Source: Nocardioides sediminis | GTDB taxonomy: Bacteria > Actinomycetota > Actinomycetes > Propionibacteriales > Nocardioidaceae | Assembly (NCBI RefSeq): GCF_003047295.1 | Contig: NZ_PZYZ01000005.1 | Span: 124,001-188,000 of the forward strand | Length of the DNA stretch: 64,000 nucleotides | Reading direction: 5' to 3' | Part shown: in pieces, positions 26,603-35,345 of the stretch | Layout of the letters: each line of letters begins with the position of its first letter | Numbering within the stretch: the stretch's first letter is position 1 | The notes under the pieces: model-generated | Databases searched by the model: none | Seen by the model: only the letters and a program-made list of their open reading frames with translations | What the model was told of the DNA's origin: nothing | Position numbers and translations under genes: made by a program

Positions 26603-27519
26603 AACGTCTCCCCCGTCAGTCGTTCGTAGGCCTCGACGTAGCGGGAGCGGGTGCGCTCGACGACCTCCGGAGGCAGCGGTGGCGGGGCCTCGCCGGAGGT
26701 CCGGTCCCAGCCGGACTCGGCCGAGGTGAGCCAGTCGCGGACGATCTGCTTGTCGTACGACGGCTGGGGGCGGCCGGGCTGCCACTCGTCCAGCGGCCAG
26801 AAGCGCGAGGAGTCGGGGGTGAGCACCTCGTCGGCCAGCACCGTCGTGCCGCGCCGTCCTGAGCCTGTCGAAGGGTCGGGGCGGGCACCGAACTCGACCT
26901 TGGTGTCGGCCAGGATGATGCCGCGCTCCCGGGCCAGGTCGTGGGCCCTGCCGTAGACCTCCATCGTCAGCATCCGCAGCTCGGCCGCCTCGTCGTCACC
27001 GACGGCCTCGACGACCGCCTCGTAGGAGACGTTCTCGTCGTGGTCCCCGAGCGCGGCCTTGGTGGCCGGGGTGAAGATCGGCTCCGGGAGCCGGGATCCG
27101 TCCTCGAGGCCGGCGGGCAGCCTGATGCCGCACACCTCGCCGGTGTGCCGGTAGTCGAGCAGGCCCGACCCGGTGAGGTAGCCCCGGGCGACGCACTCGA
27201 CGGGGTACATCTCCAGCGCCTCGCAGACCACCGCCCGGCCGCGGACGGCCTCGGGCACGTCGGTGGAGACGACGTGGTGGGGCACCAGGTCCTTCAGCTG
27301 GCCGAACCACCACAGCGACATGCGGGTGAGGATCTCGCCCTTGTCGGGGATGGTCGTGTCGAGCACGAAGTCGTATGCGGAGATCCGGTCGCTGGCCACC
27401 ATCAGGAGGCGGCCGGCGTGCTCGCCGGACTCGATGCGGTAGAGGTCGCGCACCTTGCCCGAGTGGAGGTGGGTCGCGCCCTCGATCACCGGGGCGTCGG
27501 GGATGTTGTGGTCGGCCAC
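26599..27519 (-). CDS. purC: Phosphoribosylaminoimidazole-succinocarboxamide synthase
   Basis: PurC ligates aspartate to CAIR to give SAICAR. The 306-residue protein has [37 protein letters not shown] and [12 protein letters not shown], all family landmarks. Between EFGA and VLADE, at about residues 213-223, it carries extra residues encoded by a CTTCGACAGGCTCAGG-type repeat sequence, which looks like an in-frame insertion. The start is GTG at 27519, seven bases after TAGGCT (27527-27532). That hexamer overlaps the stop codon of the gene upstream. Confidence 0.94.
   Translation of the reverse strand: MADHNIPDAPVIEGATHLHSGKVRDLYRIESGEHAGRLLMVASDRISAYDFVLDTTIPDKGEILTRMSLWWFGQLKDLVPHHVVSTDVPEAVRGRAVVCEALEMYPVECVARGYLTGSGLLDYRHTGEVCGIRLPAGLEDGSRLPEPIFTPATKAALGDHDENVSYEAVVEAVGDDEAAELRMLTMEVYGRAHDLARERGIILADTKVEFGARPDPSTGSGRRGTTVLADEVLTPDSSRFWPLDEWQPGRPQPSYDKQIVRDWLTSAESGWDRTSGEAPPPLPPEVVERTRSRYVEAYERLTGETF
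26854..26874 (-). repeat. Short palindromic-repeat sequence inserted in purC
   Basis: On the minus strand CCCTTCGACAGGCTCAGG and flanking bases lie inside purC. This sequence is the arm of short intergenic repeats common in high-GC actinobacteria (known to me, not searched). It encodes PSTGSGRR and keeps the reading frame open. Confidence 0.65.
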
Positions 27520-27526
27520 GGGCCCG

Positions 27527-27532
27527 AGCCTA
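27527..27532 (-). promoter_or_regulatory. -10 box of leaderless purC promoter
   Basis: TAGGCT on the minus strand is seven bases before the GTG at 27519. Its first three bases (27530-27532) are also the TAG stop of the upstream membrane-protein gene. Confidence 0.55.
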
Positions 27533-27961
27533 TCGGCGTACGACGCGTGGGCGGTCGGGCATCTTGCCGGCCACGCACCGGCACGTGGTCGCCCCGGCCA
27601 CCGCGGCCATCACCAGCAGTGGCGCCGCCCACGAGCTCACCCCGAGTCCCTCGACGGCCAGGAGACCGACGACCACGGCGGGCGTGGCCAGCAGGCCGAC
27701 CAGCGTGGCCCGGCGACGCGCGGCGGGCAGCGGTCGGTCGCGGCCGACCACGACGGTCAGCAGGGCGCCGACCGCGAGGCCGACGAACGCGCCGTACAGC
27801 AGGCCGAAGGAGCCACCGATGGCGAGACCCGCGAGGGGTTCGCCGGGCAGGAGGAAGAGCAGCAGGCCCCACAGGGCACCGACGGGGATGCCGGCCGCGG
27901 CGCCCATGAGCAGCCCGGCAGCGAGCCACCAGGGCTCCGGTCGCCGCCGTTGCTCGCTCAC
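27530..27961 (-). CDS. Hypothetical four-segment membrane protein
   Basis: A 143-residue protein with four hydrophobic segments and Gly/Ala-rich helices, for example [21 protein letters not shown]. Cytoplasmic loops are Arg-rich. No family recognised. GTG at 27961 lies six bases after TAGGTT (27968-27973), suggesting a leaderless start. It ends one base inside the purC promoter hexamer, so it and purC are tightly packed but probably separately transcribed. Confidence 0.65.
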   Translation of the reverse strand: MSEQRRRPEPWWLAAGLLMGAAAGIPVGALWGLLLFLLPGEPLAGLAIGGSFGLLYGAFVGLAVGALLTVVVGRDRPLPAARRRATLVGLLATPAVVVGLLAVEGLGVSSWAAPLLVMAAVAGATTCRCVAGKMPDRPRVVRR

Positions 27962-27975
27962 GGCAGCAACCTAGG

Positions 27976-28524
27976 TCAACGGTGCAGCCACCAGGCCATC
28001 TTTCGCGTGACCCACGGCAGGAACACGTAGGTCATCAGCGGCGTCATGATCGTGGTCACCAGAACCACCCGCGGGACGAGCGACCAGCCGGCGATGGTGT
28101 GCGAGGCGACCCAGTTGGCGGTCAGGCTCAGCGGCAGGAAGACCATGTAGATGACCGCCATCTGCTTCCACCGCGGGGGCGGGATCGGGGTCGGCGTCAG
28201 CGACTCGACCGACGAGGGCTCGTCGAACCAGCCCTCGATGCCCGTACGACGCTCGGTGCGGGTCGACTCGATCCGCCCCTGGGCGGCCTCGAGCCACCAC
28301 GCCCGCTGCGGGCTGGCCTCCCAGCGGGCCAGCGACTCGGCGTCGGCGAAGCGGTAGAGCATGTGCCACTCGGGCGACTCCTGGCTCGGCCGGACCCAGC
28401 CGGACCCGAGGAAGCCGTCGAAGTTCTCGGCCAGCGACGTGCCGGCCTGCACCCACGCGCGCATCTCCGTCTCCTGGGACGGGTCGATGTGCCGGGTGAC
28501 CGAGACGGTGACGGGAGCGGACAT
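27976..28524 (-). CDS. Antibiotic-biosynthesis-monooxygenase (ABM) domain protein with membrane tail
   Basis: A 182-residue protein. Residues 1-95 form an ABM/dimeric ferredoxin-like domain, with VTVSVTRHIDPSQETEMRAW at the start and WHMLYRFADAESLARWE in the middle. Two hydrophobic segments at the C-terminus (MAVIYMVFLPLSLTANWVA and VVLVTTIMTPLMTYVFLPW) would anchor it in the membrane. ABM domains act in quinone-like oxidation or haem degradation, but no activity is assured. Start ATG at 28524; ATG at 28533 is equally possible, and neither has a clear ribosome-binding sequence. Confidence 0.75.
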   Translation of the reverse strand: MSAPVTVSVTRHIDPSQETEMRAWVQAGTSLAENFDGFLGSGWVRPSQESPEWHMLYRFADAESLARWEASPQRAWWLEAAQGRIESTRTERRTGIEGWFDEPSSVESLTPTPIPPPRWKQMAVIYMVFLPLSLTANWVASHTIAGWSLVPRVVLVTTIMTPLMTYVFLPWVTRKMAWWLHR

Positions 28525-28720
28525 GACGCCCATTGTCGCCGCGGCCGCGGCGTCGTACCGAACCGGCGACGACGGGACGTGCGCCACACGGCGGTCCGGG
28601 GCAGGCCGCGCGCTGGCCCACCCGCAGGGGTGCGCCGACCCATCCACGTCCGGTCGTGACCGCGAACACACCGTCGTGGGCCGGTCCCGGTCCACGTTCC
28701 TCCACAGGGAGAAGAAGCTC

Positions 28721-29359
28721 ATGAAGAAGCAGCAGACACTCGTAGCCGGTCTCGGCGTGGCGGCCCTCCTCGGCGGTGGGGCGCTCGGCGTCGGCACCTC
28801 GGCGCAGGCCCAGGAGCAGCAGCGCACGGCCGACGAGGTCGTGAACGGCCGCCTGCTCCCGCTCAACAGCTCCGGCGCCTACGGCAAGGCCAAGGTCGAC
28901 CTCGACGGCAAGCGAGCGGAGATCCGCGTCCGGGCCAACCGGCTCGCACCGAACCTGCCCCACGCGCAGCACATCCACTTCGGGGCCAAGGCCCGCAACG
29001 AGTGCCCGACCGCCGCCGACGCCGGCCGCGACCACCGCCTCACCACCACCGACGGTGCCGACGCCTACGGCCCGGTGAAGACCTCGTTGACGACCGGCGG
29101 CGACACCTCGCCCGACAGCACCCTGGCGGTGGACAGGTTCCCGACCGCGCCCAACGGCAAGGTGCGCTACCAGCGCGACATCACGCTGTCGTCCAAGAAG
29201 CTGGCGCGGGCCATCCGGGACGGCAAGGGCGTGGTGGTCATCCACGGCGTGGACTACAACGGCAACGGCGAGTACGACTTCAGCTCCGGCAAGAGCGACC
29301 TCGACAAGAGCCTGCCCGCCGAGGCCACCGACCCGGCCGTGTGCGGCGTGCTGAAGTGA
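28721..29359 (+). CDS. Secreted CHRD-like domain protein
   Basis: A 212-residue exported protein. A signal peptide ends at AQA near residue 30. The mature part contains a CHRD-like domain with the His motif PHAQHIHFGAKA near residue 87 and GVVVIHGVDYNGNGEYDF near 175. CHRD domains are found in secreted bacterial proteins of uncertain function. ATG at 28721 has AGGGAG about 9 bases upstream. A hairpin follows the stop. Confidence 0.75.
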   Translation: MKKQQTLVAGLGVAALLGGGALGVGTSAQAQEQQRTADEVVNGRLLPLNSSGAYGKAKVDLDGKRAEIRVRANRLAPNLPHAQHIHFGAKARNECPTAADAGRDHRLTTTDGADAYGPVKTSLTTGGDTSPDSTLAVDRFPTAPNGKVRYQRDITLSSKKLARAIRDGKGVVVIHGVDYNGNGEYDFSSGKSDLDKSLPAEATDPAVCGVLK

Positions 29360-29375
29360 CGTGCGGCCGGGCCGC

Positions 29376-29407
29376 CGGCCGACCGCCGTCGTCGAGACGG
29401 CCGGTCC
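29376..29407 (+). terminator. Candidate terminator after CHRD gene
   Basis: GACCGCCGTC (29381-29390) pairs with GACGGCCGGTC (29396-29406) around five bases with a single bulge. It lies about 20 bases after the stop. No U-tract. Confidence 0.45.
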
Positions 29408-29475
29408 CGGTGGCCCGGCGCAGGACCCGTCGAGGATGACCGGCCACCTTCGTGGGGGGTGAGAAGGTGGCGACG

Positions 29476-30912
29476 ATGACCCAGCACGAGGAGGCCGACG
29501 CCGCGGCCAAGGAGGAGCACGTCCCCGACCCCCGTCGGTGGCGGGTGCTCGCCGTGTCGCTGCTGGTCGGCTTCATGTCGCTGCTCGACGTCACCATCGT
29601 CAACGTCGCGGTCCCCTCGATCCGGTCCAGCCTCGACACCTCGACCGCCGCGGTGCAGTGGGTCGTGTCGGGCTACGCGCTGGCCTTCGGCATGACCCTG
29701 GTGGGTGGCGGCCGCCTCGGCGACGCGCACGGCCGCCGCCGGATGATGGTGATCGGCCTGCTCGGCTTCATCGCCTCCAGCGCCGCGGTCGGGCTGGCGC
29801 CCAACGCCACCGCGATCGTCGTCGCCCGGCTGGTCCAGGGCGCGAGCGCCGGGCTGCTCACGCCGCAGAACTCCGGCCTCATCCAGCAGCTGTTCCGCGG
29901 CGAGGAGCGCGGCCGGGCCTTCGGGATGTTCGGCTTCACCGTCGCCGTCGCATCGGCGACGGGCCCGCTGATCGGCGGCCTGCTCATCGGCCTGCTCGGG
30001 GAGGAGAACGGCTGGCGCTCGCTGTTCCTCATCAACGTCCCGATCGGCCTGGTGGCGCTGGTGATGGTCCTGCGCCTCGTCCCGGACAACCCGGGCGGCC
30101 GCGACGCCGAGAAGGACACCCGCGTCGACGTGCCGGGCGCCCTGCTCCTCGGGCTGGCGGTGCTGGCCGTGCTCTATCCCCTCATCAGCGTCGAGGGCGG
30201 CGCGCGCTGGCCGCTGGTCATCGTGGCCGCGTTCCCCCTGCTCGCCTGGGCGTTCGTCCGCTGGGAGCAGCACACCGTGCGCAACGGCCGCCCGCCCCTG
30301 CTGGACGTGTCGCTGCTGCGCGGACTGCCCGGCTACGCCAACGGGCTGCTGGTCGGGACGCTGTACTTCACCGGCTTCACCGGCATCTTCCTGGTCCTCT
30401 CGGTGCACCTGCAGGAGGGCATCGGCTTCTCGCCACTCCAGGCGGCGCTGCTGATGACGCCGTTCGCGGTGGGGGCGGCCACCACGGCCCCGCTGGCCGG
30501 GCGGCTGGTGGGCCGGCTCGGCCGTCGGGTCACGCTGCTCGCGCTGTCGGTGATGATGACCGGTACGGCGCTCGCGGCCTGGCTGGTCACCTCGCCCTCG
30601 GACACGCTGTGGTGGACCCTCGCGCCGGCGATGTTCCTCGCCGGGGTCGGCGGCGGCGGCGTCATCTCCCCCAACTTCACGCTCACGCTCGCGCAGGTGC
30701 CGCCGCGGATGGGCGGGGCCGCCGGCGGCGCCCTGCAGACCGGTCAGCGGATCGGGTCGGCGCTCGGCGCGGCGCTGCTGATGACCGTCTACCAGGCCGC
30801 GGCCGGCACGACCTCCCCCGAGGTGGCGGCCCGCTGGGCGCTGGTCACGGCGCTGGCCGTGCTGTCGATCGCGCTGGCGGCGGCCGTGCGGTCCTGGCGC
30901 TCGGGCGACTGA
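29476..30912 (+). CDS. MFS drug-resistance-type transporter (DHA2 family)
   Basis: A 478-residue major-facilitator protein with about 14 membrane segments, the EmrB/QacA (DHA2) topology, exporting drugs or metabolites by proton antiport. Family motifs include LDVTIVNVAVPSI in segment 1, GRLGDAHGRRRM (motif A) and GPLIGGLL (motif C-like). ATG at 29476 was preferred because GAAGG lies about 8 bases upstream; in-frame GTG codons at 29452 and 29467 would add 5-8 residues. Substrate unknown. A long inverted repeat follows in the convergent gap. Confidence 0.88.
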   Translation: MTQHEEADAAAKEEHVPDPRRWRVLAVSLLVGFMSLLDVTIVNVAVPSIRSSLDTSTAAVQWVVSGYALAFGMTLVGGGRLGDAHGRRRMMVIGLLGFIASSAAVGLAPNATAIVVARLVQGASAGLLTPQNSGLIQQLFRGEERGRAFGMFGFTVAVASATGPLIGGLLIGLLGEENGWRSLFLINVPIGLVALVMVLRLVPDNPGGRDAEKDTRVDVPGALLLGLAVLAVLYPLISVEGGARWPLVIVAAFPLLAWAFVRWEQHTVRNGRPPLLDVSLLRGLPGYANGLLVGTLYFTGFTGIFLVLSVHLQEGIGFSPLQAALLMTPFAVGAATTAPLAGRLVGRLGRRVTLLALSVMMTGTALAAWLVTSPSDTLWWTLAPAMFLAGVGGGGVISPNFTLTLAQVPPRMGGAAGGALQTGQRIGSALGAALLMTVYQAAAGTTSPEVAARWALVTALAVLSIALAAAVRSWRSGD

Positions 30913-30967
30913 GCGTCGTACGCGCTCGGTCTCGTCGTCCCGCCCGAGTGGACCCCGCCCGGCTGGG

Positions 30968-31027
30968 TAGTTTGGGACGATCTCGTGGGCGGAATCGCGA
31001 TCTCACCTACGAGTTCGTCCCAAACTA
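30968..31027. terminator. Long inverted repeat in convergent gap
   Basis: TAGTTTGGGACGA (30968-30980) is repeated inverted as TCGTCCCAAACTA (31015-31027). With mismatches the arms extend to about 22 bases, through CTCGT and CTACGAG. The arms are notably AT-richer than the surrounding sequence. It lies between two convergent genes and may terminate both. Confidence 0.6.
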
Positions 31028-31071
31028 TCGGGGCTGGGGGCGAGGGCTGGGGGCGGCGCGAGGTCCCCGGG

Positions 31072-31356
31072 TCAGTAGCGGATCGCGAACTCCCGGTGCC
31101 CGCCGACGGCGGCCTCGCGCACGGCGACGTTGCGGACCCGGGAGCCCGAGGGGCCACGGCGGCACCAGGCGACGAGGGCGTCGACGTCGCCCTGGGCGCC
31201 CTCGGCGTGCACGGCGACCGAGCCGTCCGGCTCGTTGCGCACCCAGCCGGTCACGCCGAGGCGCTCGGCCTCCTGCTGCGTCGCGGCCCGGAACGACACG
31301 CCCTGCACCCTGCCGCTGACGTGGAGCTCGACTGCCGTGGTCACGCCCCCCATCAT
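31072..31356 (-). CDS. acyP: Acylphosphatase
   Basis: A 94-residue acylphosphatase that hydrolyses carboxyl-phosphate bonds. The signature is complete: [22 protein letters not shown] with the catalytic arginine, and [17 protein letters not shown] with the catalytic asparagine. ATG at 31356 or 31353 is used. The divergent DUF5655 gene starts only 17 bases away. A degenerate -10 box (CAGTCT) sits six bases before the start. Confidence 0.9.
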   Translation of the reverse strand: MMGGVTTAVELHVSGRVQGVSFRAATQQEAERLGVTGWVRNEPDGSVAVHAEGAQGDVDALVAWCRRGPSGSRVRNVAVREAAVGGHREFAIRY

Positions 31357-31373
31357 GGCGCGAGACTGGCCGC

Positions 31374-31730
31374 ATGGGCCCGGAGGACCTCTTCGCGGGC
31401 CACCCGGCGGGGCTCGCGATCCACGACCGGGTGGCCGAGGTGGTCGGGGCGCTCGGGGACGTGGAGTCCCGGGTGACGCGCAGCCAGGTCGCGTTCCGGC
31501 ACGGACGCGGCTTCGCGTTCGTGTGGCGCCCCGGTCAGTACGTCCGCTCGCAGGTGCCCGCCGTGCTGTCCATCGCGCTGCCGCGGGAGGTGTCGTCCCC
31601 GCGGTTCAAGGAGGTCGTGCACCCCTCGCCACGCGTGTGGATGCACCACCTCGAGCTCGACGACGCCGACCAGGTCGACGACGAGGTGCGGGCCTGGCTG
31701 CGGGAGGCGTGGGAGCACGCCGCCCGCTGA
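31374..31730 (+). CDS. DUF5655 domain protein
   Basis: A 118-residue soluble protein of the DUF5655 type. The region [24 protein letters not shown] is the conserved core and [26 protein letters not shown] forms a C-terminal helix. Function unknown. It begins 17 bases from acyP on the opposite strand and ends six bases from the purB stop, with a CTGAG/CTCAG dyad across both stops. Confidence 0.75.
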   Translation: MGPEDLFAGHPAGLAIHDRVAEVVGALGDVESRVTRSQVAFRHGRGFAFVWRPGQYVRSQVPAVLSIALPREVSSPRFKEVVHPSPRVWMHHLELDDADQVDDEVRAWLREAWEHAAR

Positions 31731-31736
31731 GTCACC

Positions 31737-33155
31737 TCAGAGGATCGCGCCCGGGGTGTACGTCGCGGCGTCGGGGTGGGCGGCGGCCAGGGCCTCCACC
31801 CGCGCGACCACGGCCTGCACCTGGGCGACCGCGGCGCCGGTGAACTCGATCGGGTCGGCCACCAGCCCGTCGATCTCCTCCCGGCTCAGACCCAGCCGCG
31901 AGTCGGCGGCGAGCCGGTCGAACACGTCGTTCTCGGCCTGCCCCTGGCGCATCGCGAGGGCGACGCCGACGGCGGCCTCCTTGATGGCCTCGTGGCCGAC
32001 CTCGCGGCCGACCCCCTTGCGGACCGCGGCCATGAGCACCTTGGTGGTGGCCAGGAACGGCAGGTAGCGGTCGAGCTCGCGCTGGATGACGGCCGGGAAG
32101 GCGCCGAACTCGTCGAGCACCGTGAGGAAGGTCTGGAAGAGGCCGTCGACCGCGAAGAAGGCATCGGGCAGCGCCACGCGGCGTACGACCGAGCAGGACA
32201 CGTCGCCCTCGTTCCACTGGTCGCCGGCGAGCTCGCCGACCATGGAGAGGTAGCCGCGGGTGATGACCGCGAGGCCGTTGACGCGCTCGCAGGAGCGGGT
32301 GTTCATCTTGTGCGGCATCGCCGAGGAGCCGACCTGGCCCTCCTTGAACCCCTCGGTCACCAGCTCGATGCCGGCCATCAGCCGGATGGTGGTGGCCAGG
32401 TTGGACGGACCGGCGGTGAGCTGCACCAGCGCGGAGAGCACGTCGAAGTCCAGCGAGCGGGGGTAGACCTGGCCGACGCTGGTGAGCACGTGGTCGAAGC
32501 CGAGGTGGGCGGCGACCCGGGTCTCGAGCTCGTCGAGCCGGGAGGCGTCGCCGCCGAGCAGGTCGAGCATGTCCTGGGAGGTGCCCATCGGGCCCTTGAT
32601 GCCGCGCAGCGGGTAGCGGGCGAGCAGCTCCTCGACGCGCTGCACCGCGATCAGCATCTCGTCGGCGATCGTCGCGAAGCGCTTGCCCAGCGTCGTCGCC
32701 TGCGCGGCGACGTTGTGGGAGCGGCCGGCCATCACGGTGGTCTCGTGCTCGGCGGCGAGCCGCGCGAGCCGGGCCAGCGTGGCGACGGCGCGGTCGCGGA
32801 CCAGCGTGAGCGACTGGCGGACCTGGAGCTGCTCGACGTTCTCGGTGAGGTCGCGGCTCGTCATGCCCTTGTGGATGTGCTCGTGGCCGGCGAGCGCCGC
32901 GAACTCCTCGATGCGTGCCTTCACGTCGTGGCGGGTGACCCGCTCGCGGGCCGCGATGGAGGCGAGGTCGACCTGGTCGACGACCTTCTCGTAGGCCTCG
33001 ATCACCCCGTCGGGCACGTCGACCCCGAGGTCGCGCTGGGCGGTGAGCACCGCGATCCACAGCTGCCGCTCGAGCACGATCTTGTGCTCCGGGCTCCAGA
33101 TCGCGGCGAGGTCGGCGCCGGCGTAGCGGGTGGCGAGGACGTTGGGGACGGTCAT
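31737..33155 (-). CDS. purB: Adenylosuccinate lyase
   Basis: PurB acts twice in purine synthesis, releasing fumarate from SAICAR and from adenylosuccinate. The 472-residue protein has the lyase-superfamily signature GSSAMPHKMNT with its flexible loop. It also has HIHKGMTSRDLTEN (substrate His) and GRSHNVAAQATT. ATG at 33155 overlaps the purD stop by one base (TGATG), so the two are translationally coupled. Confidence 0.95.
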   Translation of the reverse strand: MTVPNVLATRYAGADLAAIWSPEHKIVLERQLWIAVLTAQRDLGVDVPDGVIEAYEKVVDQVDLASIAARERVTRHDVKARIEEFAALAGHEHIHKGMTSRDLTENVEQLQVRQSLTLVRDRAVATLARLARLAAEHETTVMAGRSHNVAAQATTLGKRFATIADEMLIAVQRVEELLARYPLRGIKGPMGTSQDMLDLLGGDASRLDELETRVAAHLGFDHVLTSVGQVYPRSLDFDVLSALVQLTAGPSNLATTIRLMAGIELVTEGFKEGQVGSSAMPHKMNTRSCERVNGLAVITRGYLSMVGELAGDQWNEGDVSCSVVRRVALPDAFFAVDGLFQTFLTVLDEFGAFPAVIQRELDRYLPFLATTKVLMAAVRKGVGREVGHEAIKEAAVGVALAMRQGQAENDVFDRLAADSRLGLSREEIDGLVADPIEFTGAAVAQVQAVVARVEALAAAHPDAATYTPGAIL

Positions 33156-34429
33156 CAGTTCTCCTGGGTCAGCGAGGCGCCCTCGACGACACCCAGCGGT
33201 TCGGCGGCGATGTCCCGGCGCCACTGGGCACCGGGGAACGAGATGGTGTTGATGCCCTCGTAGGCCTTCGCCCGGGCGTCGGCGACGTCGGAGCCCACGG
33301 CCCGGACGGCGAGCACCCGGCCGCCGGCGGTCACGAGCCGACCGTCGTCGCTGCGGACGGTGCCCGCGTGGATCACGTCGACGTCGGTCTCGACCGCGAG
33401 GGTCTCCGTGCCGACGATGACGTCGCCCGTCGACGACGACTCGGGATAGCCCGCGCTGGCCATCACCACGGTCACCGAGGCGCCGTCGGCGAAGGTCGGC
33501 GGCGGTACGGCGGACAGGTCGCCGTCGGCGGCCGCCTTGAGGAGGTCGCCGAGCGAGGAGGTGAGCAGCGCGAGCACCGGCTGCACGTCCGGGTCGCCGA
33601 AGCGGCAGTTGAACTCGATGACCCGCGGGCCGTCGGCGGTGAGCGCGAGACCGACGTACAGGGTGCCGAGGAAGGGCGACTCGCGGCGGACCATCTCGTC
33701 CAGGGTCGGCTGGACGACGGTCGCGAGGACCTGCTCGGCGAGGTCGGGCGGCGCCCACGGGAGCGGCGAGTAGGCGCCCATGCCGCCGGTGTTGGGCCCG
33801 CGGCCGCCGTCGAAGATGCGCTTGAAGTCCTGGGCCGGCTGCAGCGCCCGCGCGGTGGTGCCGTCGCAGACGGCGAAGAGCGACACCTCGGGACCGTCGA
33901 GGAACTCCTCCACGACGACGCGCTCGCACGCGGCCGCGTGGGCCAGCGCCTCGTCACGGTCCGTGGTCACGACGACGCCCTTGCCCGCGGCGAGGCCGTC
34001 GTCCTTCACGACGTACGGCGCGCCCAGCGCGTCGAGGGCGGCCGCCGCCTCGTCGGGGGTGGTGCACACGAAGGAGCGGGCGGTCGGCACGCCGGCGGCG
34101 GCCATCACGTCCTTGCTGAACGCCTTGGACCCCTCGAGCCGGGCGGCCTCCCAGCTCGGGCCGTAGCACGCGATGCCCGCCGCACGGACCGCGTCGGCCA
34201 CCCCCGCGACCAGCGGGGCCTCCGGACCGACCACGACGAGGTCGACGCCGAGACGCGTGGCCAGCGCGGCGACGTCGGCCCCGTCCATGGGGTCGACGTC
34301 GTGCAGGCTGGCGACCTCGGCGATGCCCGGGTTGCCCGGCGCGGCGTGCACCTCGGCGTCGGGGTCGCGGGCCAGGGAGCGGGCGAGCGCGTGCTCGCGA
34401 CCGCCGGTGCCGATGACGAGGGACTTCAC
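33155..34429 (-). CDS. purD: Phosphoribosylamine-glycine ligase
   Basis: PurD makes GAR from phosphoribosylamine, glycine and ATP. The 424-residue ATP-grasp protein begins [18 protein letters not shown]. It carries the ATP-grasp segment [15 protein letters not shown] and the central [15 protein letters not shown] and [13 protein letters not shown]. The start is GTG at 34429, eight bases after TAGGAT (34438-34443), suggesting a leaderless purD-purB transcript. Confidence 0.95.
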   Translation of the reverse strand: MKSLVIGTGGREHALARSLARDPDAEVHAAPGNPGIAEVASLHDVDPMDGADVAALATRLGVDLVVVGPEAPLVAGVADAVRAAGIACYGPSWEAARLEGSKAFSKDVMAAAGVPTARSFVCTTPDEAAAALDALGAPYVVKDDGLAAGKGVVVTTDRDEALAHAAACERVVVEEFLDGPEVSLFAVCDGTTARALQPAQDFKRIFDGGRGPNTGGMGAYSPLPWAPPDLAEQVLATVVQPTLDEMVRRESPFLGTLYVGLALTADGPRVIEFNCRFGDPDVQPVLALLTSSLGDLLKAAADGDLSAVPPPTFADGASVTVVMASAGYPESSSTGDVIVGTETLAVETDVDVIHAGTVRSDDGRLVTAGGRVLAVRAVGSDVADARAKAYEGINTISFPGAQWRRDIAAEPLGVVEGASLTQEN

Positions 34430-34437
34430 GGGCGTCG

Positions 34438-34443
34438 ATCCTA
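34438..34443 (-). promoter_or_regulatory. -10 box of leaderless purD-purB promoter
   Basis: TAGGAT on the minus strand is eight bases before the GTG at 34429. Confidence 0.5.
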
Positions 34444-34459
34444 TCGGCGTACGGACGCG

Positions 34460-35293
34460 TCACTCCCCGCCGCGGGTCCCGCGGACACGCATCTCGAACG
34501 CCGCACGGGCGTCGTCGTCGCGCCGGCCCAGCACGTCGGTGGCGAAGAGCCGCGCCAGCGCCTGCTGCGCACCCCACGGAAGGGCACCCCCGACCCGGGA
34601 CAGCGGGCCGGCCCACCGCGGCACCCACGTCTCGGGGCGGGGCACGCGGACGACGTCCTCGACCACCTCCGCGACGTCCTCGGGCCCGATCTCCCTCATG
34701 CCCCGCGCCTGGGGCACGCCCGCGGCGAGCTCGGTGCGCACCACGGTCGGCATCACCAGCGACACGTCCAGGCCATGCGGCCCGAGCTCGAGGCGGGTGG
34801 CCTCGCTGAAGCCGACCACCGCGAACTTGCTGGCGCTGTAGGTCGCCGCGTCGGCCGTGGCCACCCGGCCCACCGCGGAGGCGACGTTGACGAGGTGCCC
34901 ACTCCCCCGCTCGACCATCCCCGGGGCGACGGCCTTGGTGCCCAGGACGACACCGTGCAGGTTGACGTCCACGACCGCCCGGGCGACCTCCTCGTCCTCC
35001 TGCAGGACTGGGCCGACGGGCATGATCCCGGCGTTGTTGACCAGCACGTCGATCGCGCCGGCCAGGTCCACGAACTCCCGCCAGGACTCCGCGCTCGTCA
35101 CGTCGAGGCGGTGGTGGCGCACCCCGAGCCGCTCGGCGCCCTGCTCGAGCAGCTCTCCGTCGACGTCGCCGACGACGACGTCCGCGCCCGCGCGTCGCAG
35201 CCGCTCCGCCGTGGCCGCGCCGATCCCGCGGGCACCGCCGCTGATCGCGACGGTGAGGCCGGCGATGTCCCGGGGGCTGCGACGTAGACGCAT
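34460..35293 (-). CDS. SDR family oxidoreductase
   Basis: A 277-residue short-chain dehydrogenase. It has SGGARGIG at about residues 18-25, NNAGIMP near 87, and the YSASK catalytic motif near 150. The C-terminal extension of about 50 residues with [14 protein letters not shown] is seen in SDRs annotated as acting on lipid-like alcohols, but no substrate can be assigned. ATG at 35293 has GGGAGC immediately upstream at short spacing. Confidence 0.8.
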   Translation of the reverse strand: MRLRRSPRDIAGLTVAISGGARGIGAATAERLRRAGADVVVGDVDGELLEQGAERLGVRHHRLDVTSAESWREFVDLAGAIDVLVNNAGIMPVGPVLQEDEEVARAVVDVNLHGVVLGTKAVAPGMVERGSGHLVNVASAVGRVATADAATYSASKFAVVGFSEATRLELGPHGLDVSLVMPTVVRTELAAGVPQARGMREIGPEDVAEVVEDVVRVPRPETWVPRWAGPLSRVGGALPWGAQQALARLFATDVLGRRDDDARAAFEMRVRGTRGGE

Positions 35294-35345
35294 GCTCCCA
35301 GCCTCGCCCCGGCCGGCGCCGCCCGCAACGGCCGGTGCCGCGACG

